Shown: piece after piece, positions 43,049-51,488 of the stretch
Layout: every line of letters starts with the position of its first letter
Position numbering within the stretch: the stretch's first letter is position 1
Source of the DNA: Neobacillus niacini
Lineage (GTDB): Bacteria; Bacillota; Bacilli; Bacillales; Cytobacillaceae
NCBI RefSeq assembly: GCF_030817595.1
Contig: NZ_JAUSZN010000001.1
Coordinates: 1,682,001 to 1,746,000 of the forward strand
DNA length: 64,000 bases
Reading direction: 5' to 3'
Notes under the pieces: generated by a model
Database searches by the model: none
What the model was told of the DNA's origin: nothing
What the model saw: the letters and a program-made list of their open reading frames with translations, nothing else
Made by a program: the position numbers and the translations under genes

Positions 43049-44158
43049 TTATGGAATGACTGGTTCAAATACTCCTGTAATTGTTTGATGACCATTATTT
43101 TTCTCATATTCTTCTACTTTTTCAAAATTGAAGGCTTCCATAATAGGTAAATCGTTGGTTGAGAATAGATATGCCTCTTTATCACCTGATAAATTCACAT
43201 GCTCATGCCAGGTCCATGCTGGGATAACAAAGAAATCCCCTTTTGACCAATCATATCTAACCCCATTCATAACGGTATAACCTTCCCCTCTGAAAACATG
43301 GTACACATTACTATGAACATGTCGATGTGCCTTTCCTTGGAAATTAGGGGGAAGTTTTTGCATTCTCGCCCCTATACGGTCATTTGCATCTTTACCGTTA
43401 GTTGGATTAATGTACTCGACTGCATAACCATCAATTGGGTCTGGCTCATATTCACTTAACCCATCAAGTCCTTGTTTTGTTAGAGCCCATTGATAACGGC
43501 CTAACGGAGCAAGTTCTTCGTTTCGTTTTGCGATTGGTCGAATCATGCCGCCCTTAAATTGATTTGTATTATAATCGTTAGGGACAGTTAGTTCTTGTTG
43601 TTTATTTGGTAAAAATTCTGTGAAACATACGTTTAAGTATTTTGTAAATGGAGAATCCAAGCAGTCCATCCAGAGAACCTCTTCATCCCCTTCATTAGCA
43701 TGGTCATGCCAAGCCATTGTAGGAGTAATCAAATAATCTCCTTCTTGAAAATCTAATTTCTCTCCATTAACTGTTCCTTTTCCACCTTTACCACTCATAA
43801 TAAATCGTATTGCAGTTGTGGTATGGCGATGTGCTGGGGCAATCTCACCTGGCTTTACGGCTTGAACAGCTGCATAAAGTGTTTGTGTTGCTCCCCCCCA
43901 GCCGTAAGGACCGATATCCTTCATACCTGGATTGATTAAAAAAACTGCACGTCGATCTGCCCCATCACCGACAGTTAAAATTTCTTGTGCTTTTTTTAAA
44001 TTACTTTCAATAAGTTCTTTTTTCCATAAATAAGGAATTGGTTTTGCAACCGGTTCGATCGTATTTAATTCATGAATAGCCGCCCATAAAGGACCTAAAT
44101 TTTCGTTTTCTAATTTTTCATGAAGTTCTTGCAGTTCAGGTTTAACTTTTTGTGCCAT
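43049..44158 (-). CDS. Gentisate 1,2-dioxygenase
   Basis: A 369-residue bicupin iron(II) dioxygenase that opens gentisate (2,5-dihydroxybenzoate) to maleylpyruvate. The first cupin holds the metal motif APAHRHTTTAIRF and ITPTMAWHDHAN; the second has KAHRHVHSNVYHVF and VIPAWTWHEHVN. The linker WMDCLDSPFTKYL corresponds to the family. Related salicylate or 1-hydroxy-2-naphthoate dioxygenases cannot be excluded by eye, nor can a methoxylated gentisate as natural substrate. It is the second gene of the operon, 6 bp after the hydrolase gene. Confidence 0.9.
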   Translation of the reverse strand: MAQKVKPELQELHEKLENENLGPLWAAIHELNTIEPVAKPIPYLWKKELIESNLKKAQEILTVGDGADRRAVFLINPGMKDIGPYGWGGATQTLYAAVQAVKPGEIAPAHRHTTTAIRFIMSGKGGKGTVNGEKLDFQEGDYLITPTMAWHDHANEGDEEVLWMDCLDSPFTKYLNVCFTEFLPNKQQELTVPNDYNTNQFKGGMIRPIAKRNEELAPLGRYQWALTKQGLDGLSEYEPDPIDGYAVEYINPTNGKDANDRIGARMQKLPPNFQGKAHRHVHSNVYHVFRGEGYTVMNGVRYDWSKGDFFVIPAWTWHEHVNLSGDKEAYLFSTNDLPIMEAFNFEKVEEYEKNNGHQTITGVFEPVIP

Positions 44159-44164
44159 ATTAAA

Positions 44165-45010
44165 TCACTCCTCCTTGTACTCTACATTGACAGAAAACTC
44201 GCCAATACGGTCAATCTTAATTGTAACTGTATCTCCTTTAGTGATTTCTCCAACGCCCTCTGGTGTACCTGTTGTTAGGATATCCCCTGGCTCTAGAGTC
44301 ATCGCAGCTGAAGCTACTTCAAAGAATTTATAGCAATCATAAATTAAATCTTTTGTGTTTGCGGATTGACGAACCTCGTTATTGACCCATAATTTAAACC
44401 CTAATTCATTTGGATTTTCAATTTCATCAGCTGTAACAATCCATGGTCCAATCGGAGTAAAGGTATCAAACGATTTACGCCAAGGTCGGTCTTCTTTTCC
44501 TCTTACTGTGATATCCATTAGTGCGAAGTACCCAAATATGTAGTTATGGGCTTCAGATGCAGGAACATCTTTTGCCCGTTTTCCTACTACAAAAGCTACT
44601 TCAGCTTCATGATCCGTTCTCCGGTCTTTAAACGGGAGTTTTACAGTATCATTAGGTCCAATAATAGAAGAAGGCGCTTTCAAGAAAAAACCTAACTTTT
44701 CAATCGTATATTCAGCATTATTAAATTGTTCATTCATTTCATCTTGGTGTAAGTGATAATTTACAGGGGCTGCTACGATTTTGCTGGGAGCTGGCACTGG
44801 AGGTTCAAGTTTAACATCTGATAATTGGTAGACTTCACATTGGGACAGACGATTTTCAATTTTTGTTTTTCCTTCCGTAAAATTCCCCATTAATTTAACT
44901 AATGATTCTTGCGGTTTTTGACTATCCCATCCGATAAGGGAAGAAATATCATACACTACTTCATCTTGCACAAGACCTACTTTAGATTGATTAAACAGCG
45001 CTAATTTCAA
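44165..45010 (-). CDS. Fumarylacetoacetate-hydrolase-family enzyme (fumaryl-/maleylpyruvate hydrolase)
   Basis: A 281-residue FAH-fold hydrolase. The metal site is in DHEAEVAFVVGKRA (Glu cluster) and FALMDITVRG; the C-terminus has LEPGDILTTGTPEGVG, typical of the family. Coupled to gentisate dioxygenase it should split the ring-fission product to pyruvate and fumarate or maleate. No maleylpyruvate isomerase gene is visible here, so direct maleylpyruvate hydrolysis is possible. It starts with TTG 45010, behind AAGGGTGAGA, and is the first gene of the long operon, with TATAAT and an IclR operator just upstream. Confidence 0.88.
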   Translation of the reverse strand: MKLALFNQSKVGLVQDEVVYDISSLIGWDSQKPQESLVKLMGNFTEGKTKIENRLSQCEVYQLSDVKLEPPVPAPSKIVAAPVNYHLHQDEMNEQFNNAEYTIEKLGFFLKAPSSIIGPNDTVKLPFKDRRTDHEAEVAFVVGKRAKDVPASEAHNYIFGYFALMDITVRGKEDRPWRKSFDTFTPIGPWIVTADEIENPNELGFKLWVNNEVRQSANTKDLIYDCYKFFEVASAAMTLEPGDILTTGTPEGVGEITKGDTVTIKIDRIGEFSVNVEYKEE

Positions 45011-45037
45011 TGATTCTCACCCTTCCATCTCATTATA

Positions 45038-45053
45038 CGAGTTAGGTAACTCA
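45038..45053. promoter_or_regulatory. IclR-type operator D (CGAGTTAGGTAACTCA)
   Basis: Lies immediately upstream of a minus-strand TATAAT (plus coordinates 45032-45037), filling the spacer of the promoter that drives the gentisate operon; the -35 is poor. A bound regulator would cover the core promoter. Confidence 0.8.
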
Positions 45054-45229
45054 TTTATTTAAACATAGATTAACAGACAGTCATAAAATCGTCAATATAT
45101 TTTGAATATTCAAATTGACATTTATTTTTGTTTGTGAACAAAGATGTTACCTTATCTCTTTATCTATCTCTTTTGGCCAAATACTGGTATTATCAAATAA
45201 ATGAAATTATTACATTAGGAGTGGGAAAT

Positions 45230-46009
45230 ATGAGAGATTTAAATATGGGCTCCATTCGGTCAGTTGAGAGAGCAATTGATGTTATTGAATCGTTTGCAAT
45301 AAAAAATAAGCCTTTAACGATAGAAGAAATCGCTGCTTATACCAAATTACCCAAATCTACGGTCTATCGCATCTTATGTACGTTAGAGAAAAGACAATTG
45401 GTTATCTTTGATGATAATACCCTCAGATACCAGCCTGGCCTCCGTCTGCTTGAATTAGGGATTCGTTATACTTCTTTCTTTGATATAAAAAAAGAAGCAG
45501 AGGATACTTTAACACTTTTACATTTGAAGACGAAACAAACGATCTTAATGGCGGTTTATGCTGGAGATGAAATATCCTATATCTACAGAAGAGAAAATGA
45601 AGAAGGGCTTAAAGTATCATCAGGAGTAAGTGAACGTCATTATTTCTATGGTGTTTTAGGGCCGATTCTATTAGCATTTCTTCCAGATAAACAAATTGAA
45701 TATATATTAAGTAAACCACTTCCCCAACAATCCTCAGCACTAATTACCGATTTAGAATTATTAAGGAGCCGTATTGTAAAAATTCGGAAAGAAAAATTTT
45801 ATTTTGAATCTGATGAAACACATGTTGGGGCTACGGCTTTTGGTGCACCAATTTTTGGTCCAACAGGACAAGTTATCGCAGCAGCTGGAATCATTATGCC
45901 TACTATTCACTTTAACGAGGAAAAAAACATTGAATATCGACGTCTGCTTCTCGAGGCAACAACGGAAATTTCTGAAAAAATGGGCTTTGTTAAACATTCA
46001 ACCCGATAA
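45230..46009 (+). CDS. IclR-family regulator 2
   Basis: A 259-residue regulator paralogous to the one at 29774. The winged helix is in SIRSVERAIDVIESFAIKNK and LPKSTVYRILCTLEKRQLV; the effector domain has YGVLGPILLAFLPDKQ and GATAFGAPIFGPTGQVIAAAG. The start is ATG 45230, behind TTAGGAGTG; an upstream TTG would add 34 residues with no homology to the paralogue. Divergent from the gentisate operon, with operator D between, and upstream of a vanillin-dehydrogenase-like gene with operator E. It probably governs this half of the island. Confidence 0.92.
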   Translation: MRDLNMGSIRSVERAIDVIESFAIKNKPLTIEEIAAYTKLPKSTVYRILCTLEKRQLVIFDDNTLRYQPGLRLLELGIRYTSFFDIKKEAEDTLTLLHLKTKQTILMAVYAGDEISYIYRRENEEGLKVSSGVSERHYFYGVLGPILLAFLPDKQIEYILSKPLPQQSSALITDLELLRSRIVKIRKEKFYFESDETHVGATAFGAPIFGPTGQVIAAAGIIMPTIHFNEEKNIEYRRLLLEATTEISEKMGFVKHSTR

Positions 46010-46085
46010 ATAGTTTTTTTAAATTTTTTCAAAAAATCTACTTCTTGTTTCATATACAGCAACAAATGTCTATACAACGAAAAAA

Positions 46086-46101
46086 TGAGTCGATATACTC
46101 A
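46086..46101. promoter_or_regulatory. IclR-type operator E (TGAGTCGATATACTCA)
   Basis: A dyad (TGAGT/ACTCA) 113 bp upstream of the vanillin-dehydrogenase-like gene; same length and arms as operators A-D. No other feature is seen in the 204-bp gap. Confidence 0.7.
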
Positions 46102-46213
46102 ATTTATTAATGAAATTGACTGGGGTGATTTTATTCGTAAGGGTTGTTATTTTGCAGTGAAGGATAATTAAATTTGAATGCGTTATCAAATATAATTTGG
46201 AAGGGGACTTAAC

Positions 46214-47671
46214 ATGCAATCTATTCTAGTATTAAATAAAAATTATATAAATGGTGAATGGACTGAAGGAAAAAGTAACCGCACTTATGATATATTAAAC
46301 CCTTACGATCGTTCTGTTGTCGCTTCTGTACGTTTAGCTACAAAAGAACAACTGGAAGAAACATTTGAAATTGCGAAGCAAGCACAAAAAGAATGGGCAA
46401 AAGCAACGGTTGAAGAAAGACGAGAAGTTCTTCATAAAGCTGCACACTACTTGAATGAAAACCGTGAAGAAATCGTTAATACGATTGTTCGTGAAACGGG
46501 CGGCACTCTATTAAAAGCGAATGTGGAACACCACTTGACATTAGAATTTTTAGAGGAAGCAATTAAATATGCAGATGAAATTTATAAAGTGAGAGAAGTA
46601 CCTGGATCTCCTGAAAAGTTAAATCACATTCATCGTCTTCCATTGGGGGTTATCTCTTCTATTTCTCCTTTCAACTTTCCTATGAATCTCTCAATGAGAA
46701 CCATTGCACCAGCAATTGCATTAGGAAATAGTGTTGTGCATAAGCCTGATATTCAAGTGGGGCTATCCGGTGGTTCCATTATCGCAAAAGCATTTGAATA
46801 TGCCGGTCTTCCAAAGGGTGTATTAAATGTTGTCCTAACTGATATTGATGAAATTGGCGATGGTATGCTCACCAACCCTAATTTAAATCTTATAAGTTTT
46901 ACAGGTTCTACACCTGTAGGTCGTCATATCGGTGCGATAGCAGGTCAAAACCTAAAGCGTGTTGCCCTGGAATTAGGCGGAAACAGTCCGTTTGTAGTTC
47001 TTTCTGATGCAGATGTCGATGCAGCTGTTAATGCTGCGATTTTCGGTAAGTTTATTCACCAAGGGCAAATCTGTATGATCATTAACCGAATCATCGTTCA
47101 CCAGGATAAATACGATGAATTTGTGGAAAAATTTGTGGCTAGAGCCGCTTCCCTTCCATACGGTGACCCTAGTGATCCAAAAACAGTCATTGGACCATTA
47201 GTGAACGAACGTCAATTGGAAAAGGCGCTTCAATATATTGAGGATGCAAAAGCAGAAGGTGCAACGGTTGCTTTAGAAGGACAGCGTGTCGGTAATGTAC
47301 TGACTCCATTCGTGTTTACTGACGTTGACAATTCTAGCAGACTAGCGCAAACAGAGCTATTTGCTCCCATTGCCACTATAATTAAAGCACAAACAGATAG
47401 TGAAGCGATTGAAATTGCCAATGATACAACATATGGTCTAAGCTCTTCAATCTTTACAAGTGACTTAGTGCGTGGTGAGGAATTATCGCTTCTAATCGAT
47501 AGTGGGATGACACACATTAATGACCAAACCGTAAATGATGCGCCAAATATTCCATTCGGCGGTAATAAAGCTAGTGGATTAGGCAGATTCGGTAACCCTT
47601 GGGTGGTCGAAGAATTTACTGTAACAAAATGGGTTTCTATACAAACAAAGGTAAGACATTTTCCATTTTAA
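46214..47671 (+). CDS. Vanillin/benzaldehyde dehydrogenase (YfmT-like)
   Basis: A 485-residue aldehyde dehydrogenase, the same length as B. subtilis YfmT, which oxidises vanillin. Seen are SPFNFPMNLSMRTIAPAIAL (cofactor site), FTGSTPVGRHIG, the catalytic Glu in LELGGNSPFVV and catalytic Cys in HQGQICMIINRI, and PFGGNKASGLGRFG. The Cys-Met context and PFNFPMNLSM are typical of the benzaldehyde/vanillin group rather than glyceraldehyde or betaine enzymes. It should take the aldehydes made by the hydroxycinnamoyl-CoA lyase and the stilbene-cleaving enzyme to vanillate or 4-hydroxybenzoate. Transcribed alone, with an IclR-type operator upstream. Confidence 0.9.
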   Translation: MQSILVLNKNYINGEWTEGKSNRTYDILNPYDRSVVASVRLATKEQLEETFEIAKQAQKEWAKATVEERREVLHKAAHYLNENREEIVNTIVRETGGTLLKANVEHHLTLEFLEEAIKYADEIYKVREVPGSPEKLNHIHRLPLGVISSISPFNFPMNLSMRTIAPAIALGNSVVHKPDIQVGLSGGSIIAKAFEYAGLPKGVLNVVLTDIDEIGDGMLTNPNLNLISFTGSTPVGRHIGAIAGQNLKRVALELGGNSPFVVLSDADVDAAVNAAIFGKFIHQGQICMIINRIIVHQDKYDEFVEKFVARAASLPYGDPSDPKTVIGPLVNERQLEKALQYIEDAKAEGATVALEGQRVGNVLTPFVFTDVDNSSRLAQTELFAPIATIIKAQTDSEAIEIANDTTYGLSSSIFTSDLVRGEELSLLIDSGMTHINDQTVNDAPNIPFGGNKASGLGRFGNPWVVEEFTVTKWVSIQTKVRHFPF

Positions 47672-47676
47672 ACAGC

Positions 47677-47709
47677 AAAAAACAAGGTGCAGCTGCCACC
47701 TTGTTTTTT
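47677..47709. terminator. Bidirectional rho-independent terminator
   Basis: AAAAAACAAGGTG pairs with CACCTTGTTTTTT around a 7-nt loop, between two convergent genes, with poly-T and poly-A flanks. Confidence 0.95.
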
Positions 47710-47712
47710 TTG

Positions 47713-49026
47713 TTATGCAATCGATTCTTGTTTTTTAAACAATTTCACGATTTCTAATGATTTAATATGGTAGCCATCGACCTCAAGGACTTTAAACTCG
47801 TAATCACCATATTGTAGTTTATCCCCTTCGACTACATCCATTTTTTCGGAAAGAACCCAACCACCGATTGTATCCATTTCTTCCTCCTGAATGTCTAAAC
47901 CAAATAAATCATTTACCTCGTCTATTAGTACCTTTCCATCTACGACCGTTTTATTTTCGCTAATTTTATTAATTTCTGGTACTTCATCTTCGTCAAATTC
48001 ATCTCGAATCTCCCCGACAATTTCTTCGAGAATATCTTCAACCGTAACCAATCCTGCCGTACCACCATATTCATCCATTAAAATAGCCATATGAACACGA
48101 TCTTTTTGCATTTTAACTAATAAATCATGGATAGCAATTGATTCAATGACCTGAATAACAGGACGAGTATATTCATCAATAGGAGTATCAAGGTTTTTAC
48201 CACTGATATAATCAGTTAAGACTTCCTTCATGTTCAACATACCGACAATGTTATCTTTTTCTCCATCAATGACTGGGTACCTTGTATAATTTTCTACCTT
48301 CACAATTTCTAGACATTCTGCAAGAGTTTGTGATCGATCAAATACAACGATTTCCGTTCGAGGTACCATAATTTCTTTAGCAATACGATCATCGAATTCA
48401 AATATATTGTTGACGTATTTGTATTCAGACTGATTGATTTCACCGCTCTTGTAGCTCTCAGAGATAATTAATTGAAGTTCTTCCTCTGAGTGTGCTTCTT
48501 CATGTTCTGAAGCAGGTTTTAATCCAAAAATCCCAACGATCACACGTGCTGATCCATTTAATACTTTAATAAAAGGATACATAAGCTTATAGAAGATAAT
48601 CATAGGTTTTGCAAAAATCAACGTTACAGCCTCGGCTTTATGAATCGCAATTGTTTTCGGAGCAAGTTCACCTACCACAACGTGGATAAAGGTTACTGAC
48701 GCAAAAGCAATGATAAAGGACAAGATACCGGCTGCTGATTCGGCTATGTTTAATTTAGTGAACAATGGGTGAAGCATGTGTTCGACAGTTGGTTCACCCA
48801 ACCAACCTAATCCTAAAGCCGTTACGGTAATACCTAATTGACATGCTGATAAATATTCATCTAAATTTGAAACAATTTTCTTAGCTGCAATTGCTTTTTT
48901 ATTGCCTTCTGCTACTAGCTGATCAATTCGTGTACTACGGATTTTTACAATGGCAAATTCGAAAGACACGAAGAATGCCGTAAAAGCAATTAAAATTGCA
49001 ATTACAATCAAGTTTATAATGGTCAA
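47713..49026 (-). CDS. mpfA: CNNM/HlyC-CorC-type magnesium exporter (MpfA/YhdP-like)
   Basis: A 437-residue membrane protein: a DUF21/CNNM domain with about four helices (residues 1-190, TAFFVSFEFAIVKIRSTRID, LGLGWLGEPTVE, VVVGELAPKTIAI), two CBS domains (about 205-335, IMVPRTEIVVFDRSQTLAE and HMAILMDEYGGTAGLVTVED) and a C-terminal CorC/HlyC domain (about 350-430). B. subtilis MpfA (YhdP) exports Mg2+. It begins with TTG 49026 behind AAGGAGACCA; no other in-frame start exists between the preceding stop and the homologous N-terminus. The leader carries a hairpin that covers the ribosome binding site. A merR gene precedes it, as in the B. subtilis yhdP-yhdQ pair. Confidence 0.9.
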   Translation of the reverse strand: MTIINLIVIAILIAFTAFFVSFEFAIVKIRSTRIDQLVAEGNKKAIAAKKIVSNLDEYLSACQLGITVTALGLGWLGEPTVEHMLHPLFTKLNIAESAAGILSFIIAFASVTFIHVVVGELAPKTIAIHKAEAVTLIFAKPMIIFYKLMYPFIKVLNGSARVIVGIFGLKPASEHEEAHSEEELQLIISESYKSGEINQSEYKYVNNIFEFDDRIAKEIMVPRTEIVVFDRSQTLAECLEIVKVENYTRYPVIDGEKDNIVGMLNMKEVLTDYISGKNLDTPIDEYTRPVIQVIESIAIHDLLVKMQKDRVHMAILMDEYGGTAGLVTVEDILEEIVGEIRDEFDEDEVPEINKISENKTVVDGKVLIDEVNDLFGLDIQEEEMDTIGGWVLSEKMDVVEGDKLQYGDYEFKVLEVDGYHIKSLEIVKLFKKQESIA

Positions 49027-49031
49027 TGGTC

Positions 49032-49064
49032 TCCTTACTCAAAGTTGTTAAGTAAGGAATACAC
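49032..49064 (-). promoter_or_regulatory. SD-masking hairpin and 9-codon leader frame before mpfA
   Basis: TCCTTACT pairs perfectly with AGTAAGGA (49051-49058 with 49032-49039), and the latter contains the AAGGAG of mpfA. Overlapping it, GTG at 49064 behind CCAGGAG opens the tiny frame VYSLLNNFE with its stop in the mpfA SD. Ribosome passage could open the hairpin. Confidence 0.55.
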
Positions 49065-49088
49065 CTCCTGGTTTTTGTAAATATAAGT

Positions 49089-49502
49089 TTAACTTAGTAA
49101 TAATAATAATGTTTGGGCTAATGGAACACCTTGGGAAGAAAGTTTATTGACAACCATTTCTTTTTGATTGCTATTTAGTTTTTCAAGAATGGGTTCGAGT
49201 GCTTCAATTTCTTCTTTAAGATGACGCATTAAGATTCCAATTTGTTCAAAATGCTTTTCTACCTTTTGCTTATCAATACCGTTTTCTGTCTTAATTAACT
49301 CAATTGAAGATTTAATCTCCTCAAGCGGCATATTAAGATTTTTATAGTGTTCGATTAAATGCATAATTTGAATGCAGTCTTCTCCATACAATCGATAATT
49401 AGAATCCGTCCGAATAGGGTTAAGTAAGCCTATTTGGGTGTAATAATCGATTGTTCTTTTGGAGAGATTCATTAACTTGGCTACTTCGCCGATACGATAC
49501 AA
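49089..49502 (-). CDS. MerR-family regulator (YhdQ position)
   Basis: A 137-residue MerR-type regulator: winged helix MYRIGEVAKLMNLSKRTIDYYTQIGLL (about 1-26) followed by a dimerisation coiled coil (about 80-115). It occupies the place of B. subtilis yhdQ (cueR) upstream of the yhdP homologue, but it lacks the C-terminal Cys pair that CueR uses to bind copper, so a copper role is doubtful; the tail ends QGVPLAQTLLLLLS. It starts with TTG 49502, since a stop codon precedes it closely in frame. It may regulate mpfA, which lies 62 bp downstream. Confidence 0.85.
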   Translation of the reverse strand: MYRIGEVAKLMNLSKRTIDYYTQIGLLNPIRTDSNYRLYGEDCIQIMHLIEHYKNLNMPLEEIKSSIELIKTENGIDKQKVEKHFEQIGILMRHLKEEIEALEPILEKLNSNQKEMVVNKLSSQGVPLAQTLLLLLS

Positions 49503-49538
49503 CTTCCCAACTTACTCACCCCTTTCTATTATTATATA

Positions 49539-49568
49539 ATATTATCATACCCAAAACTGTACAGTCAA
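49539..49568 (-). promoter_or_regulatory. Probable merR promoter with an internal dyad
   Basis: On the minus strand TTGACT (49563-49568) and TAATAT (49539-49544) are separated by 18 bp. The palindrome ACTGTACAGT (49556-49565) overlaps the -35 and spacer, as MerR-type autoregulatory sites often do. Confidence 0.5.
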
Positions 49569-49678
49569 CGTAGTAGTTTTGTCTATTTATTACTTCCGGT
49601 CTTATCGGTTTTTCCAATACATACGTATGGAAATATATGTAAATAATCAAACTATGTACACGTGAATGGAGGTTCATT

Positions 49679-50227
49679 ATGACCAATGTATTTGAATCGA
49701 TGAAAGACCTATTTACTCCTCAAGCAGCTGATCAACAGCAAAATCCACTTCATGTTGGCGAGGTGACTCATGCGTGGGTATTGCTTACATTGATAGAAGA
49801 AGGGTTAACGGTTTATCAGAAAAGCTTAAACACAACCAAGGATGATGAATTAATTCATGCTTTAAGAAATGGCCAACAGGCTGCTACAGATATTGCAGAG
49901 CAGTTACGTTCTTTTTTAAGAAAAGAAGGTATACCCCTGCCGGCTGCGTCCGAGGATAAACCTTTATCGGATCCCGATGCCATTCCTTTAGGAGTAAAAC
50001 ATACGGACAATGAACTAGCTAATTTAACCTCTGCAAAAATTTCTGCTAAAATTACCCTGCTTGGCCAAGCATTAGCGGTCTGCGTACGAGATGATATCTG
50101 TAAATTGTTCTTTGAAATCCAGTATGAGATATTTAAATTCGGTTGCAGCTTAAAAAAGTTAATGAGTAAGCGAGGCTGGCTCAAAATCCCGCCTTATTAC
50201 TATCCACCAGGATATCCGGAAAAATAA
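49679..50227 (+). CDS. DUF3231-family protein, single-repeat form
   Basis: A 182-residue helical protein matching one unit of the DUF3231 family, whose usual members (about 330 residues) carry two such units. Visible pattern: HVGEVTHAWVLLTLIEEGL, ELIHALRNGQQAATDIAEQLRSFLRKEGIPLP, then TSAKISAKITLLGQALAVCVRDDICKLFFE and the C-terminal SKRGWLKIPPYYYPPGY. The fold resembles ferritin-like four-helix bundles, and members occur mainly in spore formers; a spore or coat role is suspected but not shown. ATG 49679 follows TGGAGGTTC. Own terminator. Confidence 0.72.
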   Translation: MTNVFESMKDLFTPQAADQQQNPLHVGEVTHAWVLLTLIEEGLTVYQKSLNTTKDDELIHALRNGQQAATDIAEQLRSFLRKEGIPLPAASEDKPLSDPDAIPLGVKHTDNELANLTSAKISAKITLLGQALAVCVRDDICKLFFEIQYEIFKFGCSLKKLMSKRGWLKIPPYYYPPGYPEK

Positions 50228-50232
50228 TATGA

Positions 50233-50264
50233 AAAACCGTTCCTATTAAAATAAGAACGGTTTT
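50233..50264. terminator. Bidirectional terminator
   Basis: AAAACCGTTC pairs with GAACGGTTTT around a 12-nt loop, between the DUF3231 gene and the converging ppaC. Confidence 0.9.
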
Positions 50265-50269
50265 CTTTA

Positions 50270-51205
50270 TTATATTCCTTGATTAAAAATATCAGTCAGA
50301 ACTGGAACGATTTGTTTCTTACGGGAAACAACGCCCTTTAGAACAGCGGTATTATTCTCTAAAGTAACATTGTATGCTTTTTCAACTGCATTGGTTTTAC
50401 TTCCTAATGCTAAACCAACAGAGTCATTTGTTAAGATATCTGTTACGACGAATAAGAATAAGTCCAGGTTCTTTTCTTCAATATTTTTTGTAATCGCAGC
50501 TTCTAACTCTTCTTGGCGAGCTAGGACTTCAGCAGTATCTACTGCGTTTACTTGAGCGATTTCTACCTTGCTTGAACCCATTTCGAATTCTTTTGCATCA
50601 AGTGAAATTAATTGTTCAATTGTCTTGTCACTTAAATCCGCTCCAGCTTTTAACATTTCTAAGCCATAGCTTTCAGCATCAACCCCAGCAATTTCAGCTA
50701 ATTCTTTTGCAGCCGCGACATCTTCAGGTGTGCAAGTTGGGGATTTAAACAGCAAAGAATCTGAAATAATCGCTGAAAGCATAAGTCCAGCAATTTCCTT
50801 TTTGATTTCCTTACCATTTTCTTTATACATTTTATTTAAGATAGTTGCTGTACAGCCCACTGGCTCACAACGGTAGTACAAAGGATCACTTGTTTCGAAG
50901 TTAGCGATACGGTGGTGGTCGATTACCTCTAAAACACGAACGTCTGCGATATCATTGGCACTTTGCTGGCGCTCATTGTGGTCAACCAAAATAACTGAAT
51001 TTACTTCTGATGCTACATTTTCAACTAAGCGAGGTACTTCAGCTTTGAACGTGTCCAACGCATATTGTGTTTCACCATTCACGCTTCCTAAACGGACTGG
51101 TTCTACATCCATCCCAAGTTGCTTTTTCAAATCTGCATATGCAATTGCAGAACAAATCGTATCTGTGTCAGGGTTCTTGTGGCCAAAAATAAGTACTTTT
51201 TCCAT
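50270..51205 (-). CDS. ppaC: Manganese-dependent inorganic pyrophosphatase
   Basis: A 311-residue family II pyrophosphatase of the DHH superfamily that hydrolyses PPi in the cytosol. Metal ligands are seen in [24 protein letters not shown] and IDHHRIANF; the C-terminal DHHA2 domain ends ...[12 protein letters not shown] with the substrate-binding RKKQ. The start at ATG 51205 ([11 protein letters not shown]), behind TTAGGAGTT, gives the usual family length; the longer frame upstream is not coding. Confidence 0.96.
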   Translation of the reverse strand: MEKVLIFGHKNPDTDTICSAIAYADLKKQLGMDVEPVRLGSVNGETQYALDTFKAEVPRLVENVASEVNSVILVDHNERQQSANDIADVRVLEVIDHHRIANFETSDPLYYRCEPVGCTATILNKMYKENGKEIKKEIAGLMLSAIISDSLLFKSPTCTPEDVAAAKELAEIAGVDAESYGLEMLKAGADLSDKTIEQLISLDAKEFEMGSSKVEIAQVNAVDTAEVLARQEELEAAITKNIEEKNLDLFLFVVTDILTNDSVGLALGSKTNAVEKAYNVTLENNTAVLKGVVSRKKQIVPVLTDIFNQGI

Positions 51206-51351
51206 TGTTATAACTCCTAATCGTATTAATATATGTAGACAAGCTCCATTACTGAGTTTGACCCTAACGAAAATTATATATGATTCTTTATTAGGTTTCA
51301 AAATAAATGTGTGAAAATGCATATATCAATTTATATTTGTGTAAATCGCCT

Positions 51352-51411
51352 TTTACTCTCGGAAAACCAGATTTACTCTCGGATAAACTGATTTACTCTC
51401 GGATAACCGAA
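51352..51411. repeat. Three tandem 20-bp repeats (TTTACTCTCGGATAAnCnGA)
   Basis: Units begin at 51352, 51372 and 51392; the first 12 bases (TTTACTCTCGGA) are the same in all three, and the last eight vary slightly. They lie between ppaC (divergent) and the alcohol dehydrogenase terminator. There are no spacers, so this is not a CRISPR array. Confidence 0.85.
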
Positions 51412-51442
51412 TTGTGCCATTGAAGCGACATTTAATAGTAAA

Positions 51443-51474
51443 CCCAGCCAACAATTCGCCTCTTGTCGGCTGGG
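51443..51474 (-). terminator. Terminator of the R2lox/alcohol dehydrogenase operon
   Basis: CCCAGCC and GGCTGGG pair, extended by ACAA/TTGT after one mismatch, 15 bases past the alcohol dehydrogenase stop; TTTACTATT follows on the minus strand. Confidence 0.8.
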
Positions 51475-51488
51475 ACAATCAACACTAC

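Noticed and set aside
21212..47671. Recently acquired genomic island flanked by mobile elements
   Set aside because: No integrase, transposase, attachment repeats or tRNA gene was seen at either side, and base composition looks like the surroundings by eye.
49089..49502. Copper regulator CueR
   Set aside because: Position matches B. subtilis yhdQ, but the C-terminal Cys pair needed for copper binding is missing.
51352..51411. CRISPR array
   Set aside because: The 20-bp units are contiguous with no spacers, only three copies, and there are no cas genes.
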